Below, piece after piece: positions 44,378 through 56,721 of a DNA stretch of 64,000 nucleotides. The notes under the pieces were generated by a model that ran no database searches, was not told the origin of the DNA, and saw only the letters and a list, made by a program, of their open reading frames with translations. The stretch is from Bromus sterilis (Eukaryota; Streptophyta; Magnoliopsida; Poales; Poaceae): positions 218,453,770-218,517,769 of the forward strand of contig OX465595.1 of NCBI GenBank assembly GCA_950022295.1. Direction: 5' to 3'. Every line of letters starts with the position of its first letter. Positions within the stretch are counted from its first letter, which is position 1. A program made the position numbers and the translations under genes.

Positions 44378-47300
44378 TGTAAGGCCCGATATGCGGTACT
44401 GTTCCAGATCTAGATGTTTCCATACAGGTCCGGGGACGAAGCACATATCAGTCCCACCGCGACATATGACGAAGCCATATGCCCCGGATTTCCAACATGA
44501 TATCACAACATTACATCTACAAGAATACAACATCTCATACAATCGGGATACAACTGCCTTAATACAATACATCAGTGGAAGATACATGGCTGAGTACAAA
44601 CTACAATCAATTGCCTGATGGCAAAGAGAAAATCATCGATCCCCATAACCACACGGGTCCAGGCTCTCCGTCGGGATCCACCTAACTAGTTGTCGTCGAG
44701 TCTCCACGAAGGTGTCCAGAAGAAGAGTCGAGGCAGTAATCAACTGCATCGGCCGATTAGGCAAAACATAAAAGGGAAAAGAAAAAGAAAGGGTGAGAAT
44801 ATATCAAAAGTCTTGTAACTAACTTCTCATGGGTAAGATGGGGGTAGTGGTGAGGTTGCAGACGCACTAGCAATATATGAGTGGCTAATGGTCTATTTTA
44901 GAGTAAGATGAGAACGAAGCATTCGATGAGGAATCACCTCTAACAAGTCTTGCTATCAGCTACATACGCAAACATAACACCTATCCTATCCTTGCCCTCC
45001 TCTTCGCATCCCGACGAAGAAGAAGCAGTCAAGGCACACACGCGTTGATCAAGTTGTTAAGATTATCTCAGTTGTTGTTGTATATGAACAAGGAGTAGGT
45101 CTCAAGTCCGCCATAACCGTGGACACGGCTTCTCGAAAAGATTTAGCCCTGCAGGGGTGTACCAACTGCCCATTACAAGGCTCCGCACGCACGTCCATCA
45201 CTCTCAGTTTCTACTCATCACAGGCAGCCATTTTATGATTTAGTCCCGAGAGATCCGAAACGACAGGTCCCTCTAACTAGCAACGCACAAATCCGGGTGG
45301 CCCCCGGTGAGTCGACATCCAACTCAAAAGCCGGCCGCGCTCTCGAGTTGGCCTCTACCGTCTGGAGGACGTCGGGGTAACTAACCCATCACTGTGGGAA
45401 GCCCTCGAGCTTCCAGGTTTGGACCAACAAAGGAACTCTGTCTCCGCTGGCCCGAGTTGTTTGAAAATCTGCGAGGTCGACACTCGCACACACACGTTTT
45501 GCAAATGGTAAAACCAGCTTGGGCCACCACTAGAAATGTTTGGAGCTAGATAGGTAAGAAGAGGGGACCCCATAGCATCCCACACGCGGTTAGGCACGCT
45601 CAGTCTTAAAACCAATACCCGGAATTCGGATCCTAGGTGACTTGAATGGAACAAAGCGTCGGGGCGGGATAGCCTAGACCTTCCATCCTTCGTCGAATAT
45701 AGTCAACATTATAATAATCATATCATCCACAACAATATAATAATGTGATAGCCCAATCCAAGGAGTAACAGGATAACAGTTAATAACATTCTAGCATGCA
45801 TACTAAGCAGTGGATGAGCAGCGAGCAATAGTAACATAGCCGAACAAGGTTTGCTGGGATGTGGAGGACATGGATGTTTGGGTTTATTTGAGAGGCATGA
45901 ATATGAAGTGGTAGGATCAAGCAATCATTCTATCCTACACCTAGGCGCGAGTGAGCTGATAGTTATAAGCATGATATATGCTCCCCCTTACCTGATGAGA
46001 AGACGAAACCGAAGGTGTAGTCGATCGCAAGCTCACAACGTCTCCGAGAGATACCCGCGGAAGCACACAAGAAGGAAAAACTGGGAAAGGCAATCGACGA
46101 GCAAGCATCTATTACTACGAAGCAAACACGAGCAAGCATCAACAAGAAGGCAACACGAGACAACACACGGTATCGTATCTATCGTCGAGAGCGGTTACTA
46201 ACAGGTTAAGTGGAGCATTCGTCACACACGACGATACCGCACATTTAGAAAGCTTCAAGTTGTTTAGCTACACAAGGTGAGCAGAGGTTATTAACATGGC
46301 ATCTCACTTAAGCATGGCATAGCACACAAACATGGCAAGAGGTGAAGCATAAGTAATCTACCTATACTAGTCAAGTTAAGCGGGTAAAATTCCTACACAT
46401 GGCATATCGCTATTTACCCCGCAAAATAAATATGGTTGGTACTGATTTGCCCTAAACAATATTTTATTATTTTTATTAGCAAGCAAGAACAGCATAAACA
46501 CATTCTACACAAAGAAACTAAGCAATTTACATATAAGGAACATTTTAATCGGAGCGACGGTTAAAAAGTTATTAAAGAAACAACTTACGGTGGCATGCGA
46601 TGTAATTAGCAAGTAAACAACATGTATACAAGTTCAAACATGGCAAAGAGCATTATTTTAATAAACTACCTGCAAAACTGAGCAACTTTCATGTAGAAAG
46701 CGTCTCCTTCCGAGCTACCGGTGAAAAGATACGGGCACCTCTAAAATACAACTATATATGTTATTTAATCAGTCCAGAAAAGAAAATAAAAACCTCCACG
46801 GGCCGAATTATGACCCCACTGAACCTAACAGTGGGCGCAATAATCTAAATATTGCTCACAGGCGACAAATAACAGCAGGTCTAACGGGTCGAGCCCAACA
46901 TCAACAAGAAAATAAAAAAAACAGAAGGAAGGGCGGTGGGATGCTCACCTTGGGCCTTGGCCCAGCTGGGGAGGCGACCAAGGGATAGCGCTGAGCGCTC
47001 GGGGCGCTGCGGGCTGGTCGAGCGCACGCCGGCCCATGAGCGGACGACGGGCCAGCCGAGCGGTCGTTGTTGCCTCGTCCAGACCGGGACGCTTCCAATC
47101 CCGCACGGGATGCCTGCGGCGGCGGGCGCCGGCGCCGTTGACGCCGACGACCGTTCCGGCAATGCTGGGCGACGGAGGAGGCCGGGAGCGGGCTAACGGA
47201 GGAGGGAGCTACCGGATCCGGCCGAGATGGGGCGCAGAGGCGGCGGCGCGGAGCTTCCCGGGCGCGGGCGAGCTCAGCTTCGAGGCAGCCGAAGCCATGG

Positions 47301-48209
47301 TGCGCGGCGGCAGCTCCCTCCTGCACGGGAGAGAGAGGGGAGGTGAGGGAAGAAGAAGGGGGAGGGAGCGGCGCGAGGTGGCGGAGGGGCTCACCCGTGG
47401 CGAGGCGCGGCGCGACAGCCGGCGGCCGGAGATGGCCGGAGGAGGCGGCGGCGCGTCCACGGGAAGAGTTGGGCGGCGCGCGGCCTGGTTCGGCGCCCTA
47501 GCGGGCCTTGCGGCGGTGCGGGCCCGCGCGGCCCAGTTGGCTGGTGGAGCTCTCTGGGGTGACGTGGAGGCTCCTGGACGCTCCGATCTGCGATCTAACG
47601 GTCCAGATCTGAAGGGGATCTAGGGTTTCGGGGAGAGGAGGTTGTGGGCAAAATTTTGAGGCAAATCTCATGGGGGTGGCTGCAATTTCTCCATGGGGAA
47701 ACCCTAGAAATGTCTAGAAGAGGGTGGGGGTCTTTATATAGGTGGACTGGATGGCAGGTTTACGCAAAAACCCTCGAGTTTTCTCCCTCGCGTCCGATAC
47801 TCCACGTTTCTGACCGCCGGGAGTGCATACGACCTCCGATTCGGACGAAATCTCGAACCACACGCTCAGCGCGACGAACCCGTCAGTCGTACCTCACTTC
47901 GATATCGTTCCGAGAATATTTTCCAGTGCCCAGTAAAATAACCCATTTAATTATTAAATGGGGTTTTTCGTTCCGATGGCGATGACTGGTCTCGTGCCGG
48001 TTGCGACGTTGCTCGGGTCAAACCCGGTGTCGCAAAGGTCGAGTGTCCGGATGGCAAGGGTCGGTCTCCGTCCGATACGAGATAAGAGGGCAAAAAATAA
48101 TCGTCGATCGATAAATCGGGGATGCAAACACCGCAAACAAAGCAGGCAATCAACCAAGTCACACCGAAAACCAAAAAAAATTATTTTTTGTGAAATCTAG
48201 GCTGTTGCA
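44378..48209 (-). repeat. 5' LTR of the long-LTR element
   Basis: 3,832 bp. The TATATA box on the minus strand lies at about 47735-47740, in the same place as in the other LTR. It ends GGCTGTTGCA before the target duplication. Confidence 0.9.
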
Positions 48210-48557
48210 GTTCCTTTCGCTGAATTCAGATCCGAGCAAAACACATGCATTTCTGTTTGGCGACAATGCAGTGCGCATGTCTGTCGGATGCGGTGCGGTT
48301 GCCCGGCGACTACAGTTCACTTGGTCGATTCGGGTCCGCGAAAAATGAAGTTCCGCGTTTTTCGTAGAATTGACACAACTTTTAAACTGTAAGGAATTAA
48401 AAAGTGTGTTCTACATGAAAATGGAGCGCCTTGATGATATCTATCAAATGGTGTATCAATTGCATCGATTGAATAAGCGAATAAAAAGAATTTACGCAAA
48501 AACACCCGCTGCCCTAAATGTGGACTACTATTTGTATTACAAATGTAAAATTTTACG

Positions 48558-48573
48558 TATATATATATATATA
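48558..48573. repeat. (TA)n tract at the left border of family C MITE
   Basis: Eight TA units join the tail of Micron-like copy 4 to the inverted end GGGATTGACTATTC. Confidence 0.9.
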
Positions 48574-48860
48574 GGGATTGACTATTCGTCTATATATATA
48601 CGTAAAAAGAATTTACGCAATAACCGTAATTACTATTTGTATTACAAATACGTAAAAAAATTACATTTTATGTATATTTTACACCATCATTTTTTCCTTT
48701 AAATTTTACGTAATATAAAATATATTTTACGGCCAATATTGTTTTTTACGTATAAAATAAGACAAAATTTACGAAATTTAAAATTACGGTGCATTGATGT
48801 CAAAACAGAGAGGGGTGAAGAATAACTATTTCTCACCCATGGTGACGAATAGTCAATCCC
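48574..48860. mobile_element. (TA)n-flanked TIR element, family C (287 bp)
   Basis: Perfect 17-bp inverted ends GGGATTGACTATTCGTC (48574-48590) and GACGAATAGTCAATCCC (48844-48860), with TA runs outside both. The terminal motif resembles the GGGTGGGACTATTCTAC start of Micron-like copy 3. No coding capacity; many ACGTAAAA motifs. Confidence 0.85.
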
Positions 48861-49013
48861 TATATATATACGTAAAAAGAATTTACGCAATAACCGTACT
48901 TATTATTTTAAAAACTTATGAAAGGTTCGTAAAATTACCTCGGTGAAGAATAAATTATTTTGTTCCCTGGGTGATGAATAACTTCACTATATATATATAT
49001 ATATATATATATA
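48861..49013. other. Short segment repeating family C sequence, ending in (TA)n
   Basis: TATATATACGTAAAAAGAAT and TTTACGCAATAACCGTA occur both just inside the family C left end (about 48593) and here (about 48863). The right side (GGGTGATGAATAACTTCAC before the TA run 48988-49013) resembles the family C right end, suggesting a second, decayed copy. Confidence 0.6.
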
Positions 49014-49575
49014 GTGAGCGTGAGCGTAAAAGCTCTAATCTTGCGCTCCGATCCTCATTGCTCTGTGCGCGCTACTTGGTCTACTAATGATGGTAAAATG
49101 GATGGCTAAAAAAGTAATATAATTAAATTGGTTACTACCTACCATGCATAAATCTTCGTTCCGCAACCTTGTGATGCGTACGTGAGTGAATCGTTGCATG
49201 CATCTAGTAACCAAATAAAACCGATTACTATATTTTTGGATATTGATTACCATGTGTAGTTCAAGGATAATAAAATAAAATATTGGTGAGACGGTGTGTC
49301 ATTGCATACATTCAATAATAAAATTAACCCGTTACTTGATTTCCAAAGGTTGATTACCATGATTTGTATAGAATGCAAAGGACGAACGTATTTAACTTCA
49401 CTTTTTAACGCGGAGCGGAGATGAAGTACAGGGTATGGTAACAAAAATAAATCCAATTACTTTTTTACGTACTTTGTATTACTATCCACTGCTAACCCCA
49501 GGGAAGCTCAATGGGACACCGAGCAATGTGCTAGCGACCAGCGCACAGGATTACGTGCTCTCGCACTTTAGCGCC
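49014..49575. other. (TA)n-bounded segment, unclassified
   Basis: It lies between TA runs at 48988-49013 and 49576-49597. The ends share a loose inverted resemblance (GCGTAAAAGCTCTAATC; in reverse, GCTAAAGTGCGAGAGC). Repeated TTGATTACCATG and GTTACTNG motifs are present. No coding signal. Confidence 0.4.
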
Positions 49576-49827
49576 ATATATATATATATATATATAATAA
49601 ATTTAGTAAAAAAGCAGACATACCTTATACTAATCAAGGTGTCCAAGCACCTAGGTGTCGCAATATATATATATATATATATACTCACATACCTAGAAAT
49701 AAATTTTAATCGTAGATAGGTATATATACTCACAGCTAATATATACGCACAATTAAATAACATAATAAACCCTCCGAAATTAAAATTAGAGGTGAGAAGC
49801 CTGGGCATCTAGGTATCATATATATAT
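49576..49827. other. Cluster of TA tracts with family B end fragments
   Basis: TA runs at 49576-49597, 49663-49683 and 49817-49827. Between the first two, CATACCTTATACTAATCAAG and CCAAGCACCTAGGTGTC are a family B end. GGGCATCTAGGTATC before the last run may be another. Confidence 0.6.
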
Positions 49828-49904
49828 CTTACGCGTCGTTCCCTAATTGGCCGGACTGCTCGATTGGAACAGACCTACTAATCAATTGAAAGTAAAAGAA
49901 TATA

Positions 49905-50000
49905 CTCCCTCCGATCCATAATAAGTGTCGTTCATTTTGTACTAAGATAGTACAAATTTTGTACTAGATGAGCGACACTTATTATGGATCGGAGAGGGAG
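49905..50000. mobile_element. Stowaway-type MITE, 96 bp
   Basis: Inverted ends CTCCCTCCGATCCATAATAA and its complement, with TA target duplications at 49903-49904 and 50001-50002. Tc1/mariner-type. A related sequence at 58409-58454 lacks the insertion, giving an empty-site comparison. Confidence 0.95.
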
Positions 50001-50041
50001 TAGCATATATAGTAACATATTTAATTTCGTTAATGTCTCAT

Positions 50042-51689
50042 TGATGGCGCGAGGGTTGACTTGTGTAGTCTTCTCGCCCTTCGTTGGTGAGCCCCAAGTG
50101 GAAGGCGTGATGCAGCACAACAGCAAATTTCCTTCGGTAAAGATACCAAGGTTTGTCTCCAGTAGGACTCCAGAGATAATAAGTAGGTGTCAGCGGCGCA
50201 ACTGACGCGGACATGCACACAGACACAGATAACTTTGTTCCCAACGAAGTTCAGAGAGGTTGTCAATCTCTCTGGTCTTGTTGTTTACAAAGGATAAAAC
50301 GCAAGGGATAATAATAGCAACTTGAAAGTAAATGCAGAAAAGTAAATATAACGTGGAAACAATGATAAGGATATGGACCGGGATACGTGATGTTCGTTAG
50401 TGATGTCTCTCTCCCAAAAGACGATAAAATTGCTATGCGAGGTAAACAAATTACAGAAAAGCAATTGACAGGATTATGAACGCACCGCAATGCTAACTAT
50501 GCTACAAAAGAAAGGAAGAGGTTCAAAAGCACAGGCAATACGCCAAGGTAAGTAGACCGAAATCCATCTGCATCTACTACTAATCATCCACCTTGAGATA
50601 TCTATCCAGAACATCTTGCTGGTATTAAGTTGCGAGCCCCGCCCAAAGTGTAAACCCAAAGCAACAGACAACTGCATTAAAAAGAACTCTGCGTAAAGTA
50701 AACAATCCTTGTAACCGCGGTTACAAGCACCGTTGTTTTCCCCCTTGTGGCAACAGCACATCCCCTAGACTCATGTTTCTGTCACTCAAGCATGTCATCG
50801 GGGGGCATGAACCCACAATCTAGCACAACGCTCCCTCTTGGAGTCACTACCTACTACTTGGCCAAAGCAATAAACAACAACGGGGAACATGCAAGAATTA
50901 CTTAGGAACAAAAATATAAGAGATAAAAACCAAATATATTACTCAATCACAATCTGAACATAATCTCATAATCCATCAGATCCTATCAAACTCAATATAG
51001 CAATAGCAGAAATATTACAAAGGTGCCTCGATCATGTTGGGAAGCTCACGAGGTCTAAACAATGAAGATCAAAGGGGGGAGGAGAACATCACATAGCTAC
51101 TGATCACGGATCCATGGTCCAAGGAAAACTACTCATGAGACATCCCGGGAGCATCCATGGTGGAGAGGAGACTCCCGGAGGTCAATCCTCCCTCCGGCAG
51201 GGTGCCGGGAAGAGGTCTTATGGTGCTCCCGATCTTCGGAAGCGCGGCGGCGGCGGAACAGAGGCGAGTTCGCGGACTAGGGTTCTCTTTCTGGGGTTTT
51301 CCCGTGACGGGGGATAAATAGGCGAAAGGGGGCAGCCAGAGGTGGGTCAGGGGCCCCAGGCGCCCCCCTGGCGCGGCCAGGGCTGGGGACGCTCCTGGAG
51401 GCCACCTGGGCCCCTCTGGCTCCCCTCTGGCCCCTCCTGGGCTCTTCTCGAAGCTCCCGTCACGCTGATTTTTTATCAGAATTTTCCCGAATTTTTCTGG
51501 CACTTTTTGTATGGGGGAAAACTGAAATAGAAAAACAGCAGAAAACAGGAACTGGCACTGGGGTGCACTGAGTTAATAGGTTAGTCCAAATATGATCAAA
51601 AGTGTATGAAAGTGTATCTAGATCATAGCAATATCACACAAAACATGCATGGAGCAAGCAGAAATTATAGATACGTTTTGGACGTATGA
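50042..51689 (-). repeat. 3' LTR of the antisense gypsy-type element
   Basis: 1,648 bp, closely matching 56722-58365. A TATA-like CCTATTTATC on the minus strand lies at about 51309-51320. A GC-rich stretch follows at 51320-51440. Confidence 0.9.
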
Positions 51690-54520
51690 ACATCCCCAAG
51701 CTTAATTCCTGCTCGTCCTCGAGTAGGTAAATGATAACAACATAATTTCTTTGGTGACATGCTAGCAACCATATAAGAACTTTGAAAAGTAAAGCAATCA
51801 AGGTTAGAGATTCAATTCAAGTCATAACATGCAAGAGTCTATATTAACATTGAAACAAGTAACAAAAGAACATTAGGTGCAAGAGATCTTGCTGTCCGTG
51901 ACTCGAATGTCTCCAAATGGTGTTTGCGTGCAAGAAGGGGGATAGGGAATACGAGAAAAAAGTATTTTTGTGTTGAGAACTCAATCTACTAAAGTTTCAC
52001 ACTTGGTCTTCTTTGGAATCTTACCTTGACTCGTCCCCAGACCACTAGCCAGGTACAAGTCAATTTGATCCACTCCTTTTCGATATTTTGAGCACTCATG
52101 CAATGGATGAGCGTAAGCACGAGAGTTGGCACTTAGGATGGCAAAGAGAGAAATATGGTGGAGGAGTAAGACAAAAAGGATGAGAAAGGCTCACATCAAT
52201 GAGGACAATCATAGGCAAGAGATGCCAAATGATAGATATGATGTGAGGAGTAGGGATTGCCATGCAACGGATGCACATACGAGCTAAGAAGCTCTCCAAA
52301 TGAACTAGTGGGGGTGCATCTAACTTGCTCGCTCATGAAGACCTAGAGCTCGTTTGAGGAGGCTCATCCTTGAAATATGCAAGCCAAGTTCTATAGTGTG
52401 AAGGTCCCCACATAGCTATATGCATAATGATCATCTCTATGGAGTACAAGGATATAAAGGGAGTACTAGTGTGGATCTCTCAAAAGGATAGTAGTGTTGC
52501 CCCTTTGTCTCTTTTTATTTCTTTTTCTCTTTTTTCTATTTCTTTTGTATTTTTTGGTGGCTTAATGGCTCTTTCTATTTAACTCTCATTTGTCCTCTTT
52601 GGGTCTTTTAATGTGTCCACTTTGGGATCTTTTCCTCACTTAAGGGCAACACTCTATTTTACAAGAAGGTAAAGGAGATCTTTCACACTTTACAAGGTAC
52701 TCAAAATCATAAAGAAGATGTAACTATCATGATGTATGCGATGTATGCCGCTGCCAGTGTAGCAGGAACATGTATGACATGAAGATCAAGTCATGAAGAG
52801 GCGGAAGTTGCATGGCAATGTAACTCAGAAAGGCTATGGAAATACCTTGATAGGTAGGTATGGTGGCTGTTTTGAGGGAAGATATAAGGAGGCTTATGAT
52901 GACAGAGCGTATCATGCCAAGGGTTTGGAAGTACCGGCGAAGGTGGACACCAACTCTCGGAGTGAGAAGAAGGCAATGCACGGCACGGGAAAGGCTAGCA
53001 AAATATGGGAAGGTGGAAGTGTCAACTCTCAATACTTACATTAGTCCAAAGAACTCATGCACTTATTGTCGGTAACTCTCAATCTAGTAAGGAGGTTCAC
53101 AAAGAGACAAGTACCCCGAGGAGGAGTGTATGGGGGTTTGGTTATCCTTGCGCATCCTCGACTCATCGTACGTGAGTGTACTCTAATATTCGATCCCTCC
53201 AAAGATTAGTGATCCATCTAGTAGCTAGAGTTCTCAACTAGTTTTGCAAATAAACACGGATTGCCCAAAATACGACACCTATCACTAATAGGCAAGAGCT
53301 CTTGACACCAAAAGTTCAAACATTACTCACATCAATACCTCAAAACTATTGCAAGCTACTACTAAAATTAAAAAGCAACCTCAATTACCTACTTTCAAAA
53401 CAAGACACAACTCAGTGCAACAACCAACTCTCTTAACAAGATAAACATGAAAACTAAAGAGAGTTCCAGCAACAAACTAAACAAAAGCCAAGGCTCTTGC
53501 TAAAGACAAACTAAGACTAAAACTAAACATGGCAGTAGCTATGAAAAGATAAAGAACACACAACAGCAAAAATATAGGCATGAAGAATCTTATGATGTGT
53601 TCTAGATTTTGAAAGTGGAGCGTGTTTCTCTCCCACACAAAGTAAGAAAGGATCTAAATTGTTATGAACAGCAAGCAAAGCTAAAGAAAACTAAAAATAA
53701 AACCTAAGAGCGAGACGCTCCAAGCATAGCACATAACGCATGAAGTGATAAAAATATAGTGAGACGAAGGACGAACTGATGATTGTTGATGGAGAAGGGG
53801 ATGCACGGGGGCATCCCCAAGCTTAGACGCTTGAGTGTCCTTGAATATTTATTGGGGATGCATGGGGGCATCCCCAAGCTTGAGCGCTTGACACTCCTGG
53901 ATCTTCTTTCATCATCTTCTATCGCACACTTGAAAACTCCCTTCATACATAACTCATCACAAGCTGATTAGAGAGGTTAGTGCCCTTAATAAATAATTTT
54001 TCTCCACTGGATATAAAGATATTCTTGAAGAGCTACTGTTTCTCAAGAGTGAAAAAAAGTTTTTGCAAATAAAAAGCAAGCTTAAGGTTTGCAAAAGTTA
54101 GGAGAGACAAAACGTGGCAGAATCTGTGAAAAAACAGAACAGCATATAGTAAAGAATCTTTTAGGGGTACTTATGCAACTCAAATCAAAAAACTCTGAAC
54201 ATACGGAAGTTTTGTAATTGTATAGAGAATATTGTGTAAAAATTTCAGCTCAAAAAGATGAAACGGGATTTTTCTGGAATTTTTCTGGTCACGAGGACAG
54301 AATCTGTTTTCTGGACAGCATGTCACAACTTTTACTTCCCTTGCCGTAAGAGGCTATAACTTGGCACAAAGTTGAAAAATAAAGATACAATGATGTTGCT
54401 ACAGAAGTAACAATCATCAAGACACAACAAAATAAAAAAGAAAACTCCTAAATTCGTTGCGGGCTGCCTCCCGAAAGCGCTTCTTTAAAGCCATTAGCTA
54501 GGCTTAATGCAAAAGAAGAA
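51690..54520 (-). other. Non-coding 3' interior of the gypsy-type element
   Basis: No RT, RNase H or integrase similarity in any frame. It contains a pyrimidine-rich stretch (52500-52570) and two 57-bp-spaced copies (53797 and 53854) of a unit with GGGGATGCAYGGGGGCATCC followed by CCAAGCTT, able to fold as a hairpin. The unit echoes the polypurine tract. Confidence 0.7.
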
Positions 54521-56556
54521 TCAAGTTTTATCAAGAGAAAGAGAATAACTAGCCCGAGTAACAGAGTCAAAAGGTAACTTGATTTTATTTCTAGGGAAGT
54601 GTTCCATCCCATTTTTAAATGGGAATTGGAATTTTATATTCCCCTCTTTCATGTCAATAACCGCACCAACAGTGCGAAGAAAAGGACGTCCCAAAATAAT
54701 TGGACATAAAGGTTCACACTCTATATCCATAACAATAAAATCAACTGGAACATAGTTGTCATTGACAATGATAAGAACATCGTCGATCTTCCCTAAAGGT
54801 TTCTTTACGGAAGAATCAACAAGACGAACACCAAAAGAACAAGGCTCAAAAGGTTTCAATTCAAGCATATCAAATATTCTTTTGGGCATAACGGAGGTAC
54901 TAGCTCCAACATCACATAAAGCATAGCAAGAGAAGTTATTTAATTTAATTTTGATCATAGGGTCCCAACCATCCTCTAGCTTCCTAGGTATGGAGGCTTC
55001 TACTCTAAGTTTCTCCTCCCTAGCTTTGATGAGAGCATTTGTGATATGCTCCGTGAAGGCAAGATTAAGTGTGCTAGTGTGGGGGTCTCTAGACATTTTG
55101 TGTAGCAAACTGATAACTTCTGAGAGGGTACAACTATCAAAATCAATATCACTACTATCAAAGGTGGTAGTAGTGTCATCTAGGCTCACTTGTTTGAAAC
55201 CCTCTATGTTCATAGGAGTTTCTTCATCTATGGTTGAGGTATTAGCATCACCATTAATAGGTCCAACGAGACTAGGAGTGCATTGGGTGCTAATAGTTTG
55301 AGTGTCCTCAACAATTTGGATAGTGGAAACTGTGTGGTGTGTAGTAAGGCTCTTAATTCTATCCTCTTCCTCTTTTTCTCTAGCCCATCTTTCTTTAAGT
55401 TTAGCCATCATCCTAATGTTTTCATTGATTTGTAACTGGATAGCATTAATAGGAGTGGCCTTATTCTCCTCAAGGGGGGAGGTTCTAATTTTGAGCATCT
55501 CAATATCAAGGGCTAAGCTTTCTACCTTCAAAGAGAGATTATCTATTTTAGATAATTTATCTTCTACATTTTTGTTGAAGGCTTTTTGGGTAGTGATAAA
55601 GTCTCTAAGCATGCTTTCTAATTCAGAAGAGGGGTTCTTGTTGCTAGGGTAGGTGTTGTTGTTCCCATAGTTGGATGGAAATGGTCTAGGATTGCTAGCA
55701 AAATTTCCCCTATAAGCATTGTTGTTGAAGTTGTTTCTAGCAATGAAGTTCACATCTACTTGTTCTTGAGCAACCAAAGAATTTAAAGGAACATCATGAG
55801 GATCAAAAGAGGGTTGCTTGGTAGTAGAGACATAATTAAGTCAACTTTTTCATTGAGGGAGGTAATTTCCTCGATAGAATTTACCTTCCTACCTGTTGGA
55901 GCGCGTTCGATGTGCCATTGGGAATAATTGGTCATCATTTCATCGAGAAGCTTTGTGGCAGCACCAAGTGTAGTTGACATAAAGGTTCCTCCCGCGGCCA
56001 AATCTAACAGGTTCCGCGAGGTAAGGTTCAAGCCTGCATAAAAAGTCTGGATAACCATCCAGGTAGTCAAACCATGTGTAGGGCATTTCTTAAAAAGAGA
56101 TTTCATCCGTTCCCAAGCTTGGGCAACGTGTTCATTATCCAATTGATTAAAATTCATAATATTACTCCTCAATTGGATAATCTTAGCAGGAGGGTAGTAC
56201 TTCCCTATAAAAGCATCTTTGCACTTATCCCAAGAATTTATGCTATTTCTAGGCAAAGATTGAAACCAGATTTTAGCATCTCCCCTTAAAGAGAAAGGAA
56301 AGAGCTTGAGCTTAACAACATCACCTTCTACTTCTTTATACTTTTGCATATCACATAATTCAACAAAATTATTCAAGTGTAAAGCAGCATCATCTCCAGC
56401 ACCAGAGAATTGATCTCTCATAACAAGGTTTAGCAAAGGAGGTTTAATTTCATAAGAGGTAGCTGAAGTGGCAGGTGTGGCAATGGGAGTGCAGATAAAG
56501 TCTTGGTTGTTGTGACTAGTGAAGTCACACAACTTGGTGTTTTCAGTGGAACCCAT
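54521..56556 (-). pseudogene. gypsy-type gag-protease, one frameshift
   Basis: Gag starts at ATG 56556 (MGSTENTKLCDF). The retrotransposon gag domain includes LRGDAKIWFQSLPRNSI, WDKCKDAFIGKYYPPAK and KSLFKKCPTHGLTTW. A frame change at about 55800-55840 leads to the second part: an Asn-rich linker, a coiled coil, then an aspartic protease with DVGASTSVMP (usually DTGAS), IIVNDNYVPVDFIVMD and ILGRPFLRTVGAVID. The frame ends at 54521 without pol. The longer open frame to 56946 is only LTR and leader sequence. The break and the changed active site suggest an inactive protein. Confidence 0.85.
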
Positions 56557-56702
56557 AGTAGCAGCAAGTGTGGCAGATTTTTTTTTGTAGTTTTTGATAA
56601 AAGACACAAAGATAAAAACTGAAAGATAAACTAACAAGACTGAAAAACAAAGGTTAAGGGTAGTGTGCAACTCCCCTATCTTAGCACTTGGAGTCCCCGG
56701 CA

Positions 56703-56720
56703 ACGTCGCCAAAAATTTGC
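56703..56720 (-). other. Primer-binding site of the antisense gypsy-type element
   Basis: Near the inner edge of the right LTR the minus strand reads TTTTTGGCGACGTTGCC, continuing GGGGAC below 56703, the usual form for this group of grass elements. Confidence 0.7.
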
Positions 56721-56721
56721 T

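Larger units (their letters stand above)
39958..48209 (-). mobile_element. Non-autonomous LTR element with 3.8-kb LTRs and a 600-bp interior
   Basis: Two near-identical LTRs (39958-43777 and 44378-48209) start TGTAAGGCCC and end GTTRCA on the plus strand. The target duplication GTTCC is at 39953-39957 and 48210-48214. A tRNA-Met primer site on the minus strand next to 44378 sets the orientation: the right LTR is the 5' LTR. The interior has no gag or pol. LTRs make up more than 90% of the element, more extreme than the large retrotransposon derivatives (LARDs) described in cereals. It must depend on another element for replication. Confidence 0.9.
38801..48557 (+). mobile_element. Micron-like element, copy 4, split by a long-LTR retrotransposon
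   Basis: The left part (38801-39957) starts with TTCTTATTCTGCTAACACC, matching an internal position of the copy 1 start, so its extreme end is missing. A GC-rich block (38850-39410) and an AT-rich tail with GCAGTTC and GCAGTGCACTTACTT repeats follow. After the insertion the tail resumes at 48215. 48240-48510 matches 33800-34070 of copy 2 in the same orientation. It runs out at the TA tract 48558-48573 without the terminal palindrome. Confidence 0.6.

Noticed and set aside
16912..49683. CRISPR-like or satellite interpretation of the regularly recurring TA tracts
   Set aside because: Spacing is irregular, segments differ in sequence and length, and each border coincides with a transposon or viral end.
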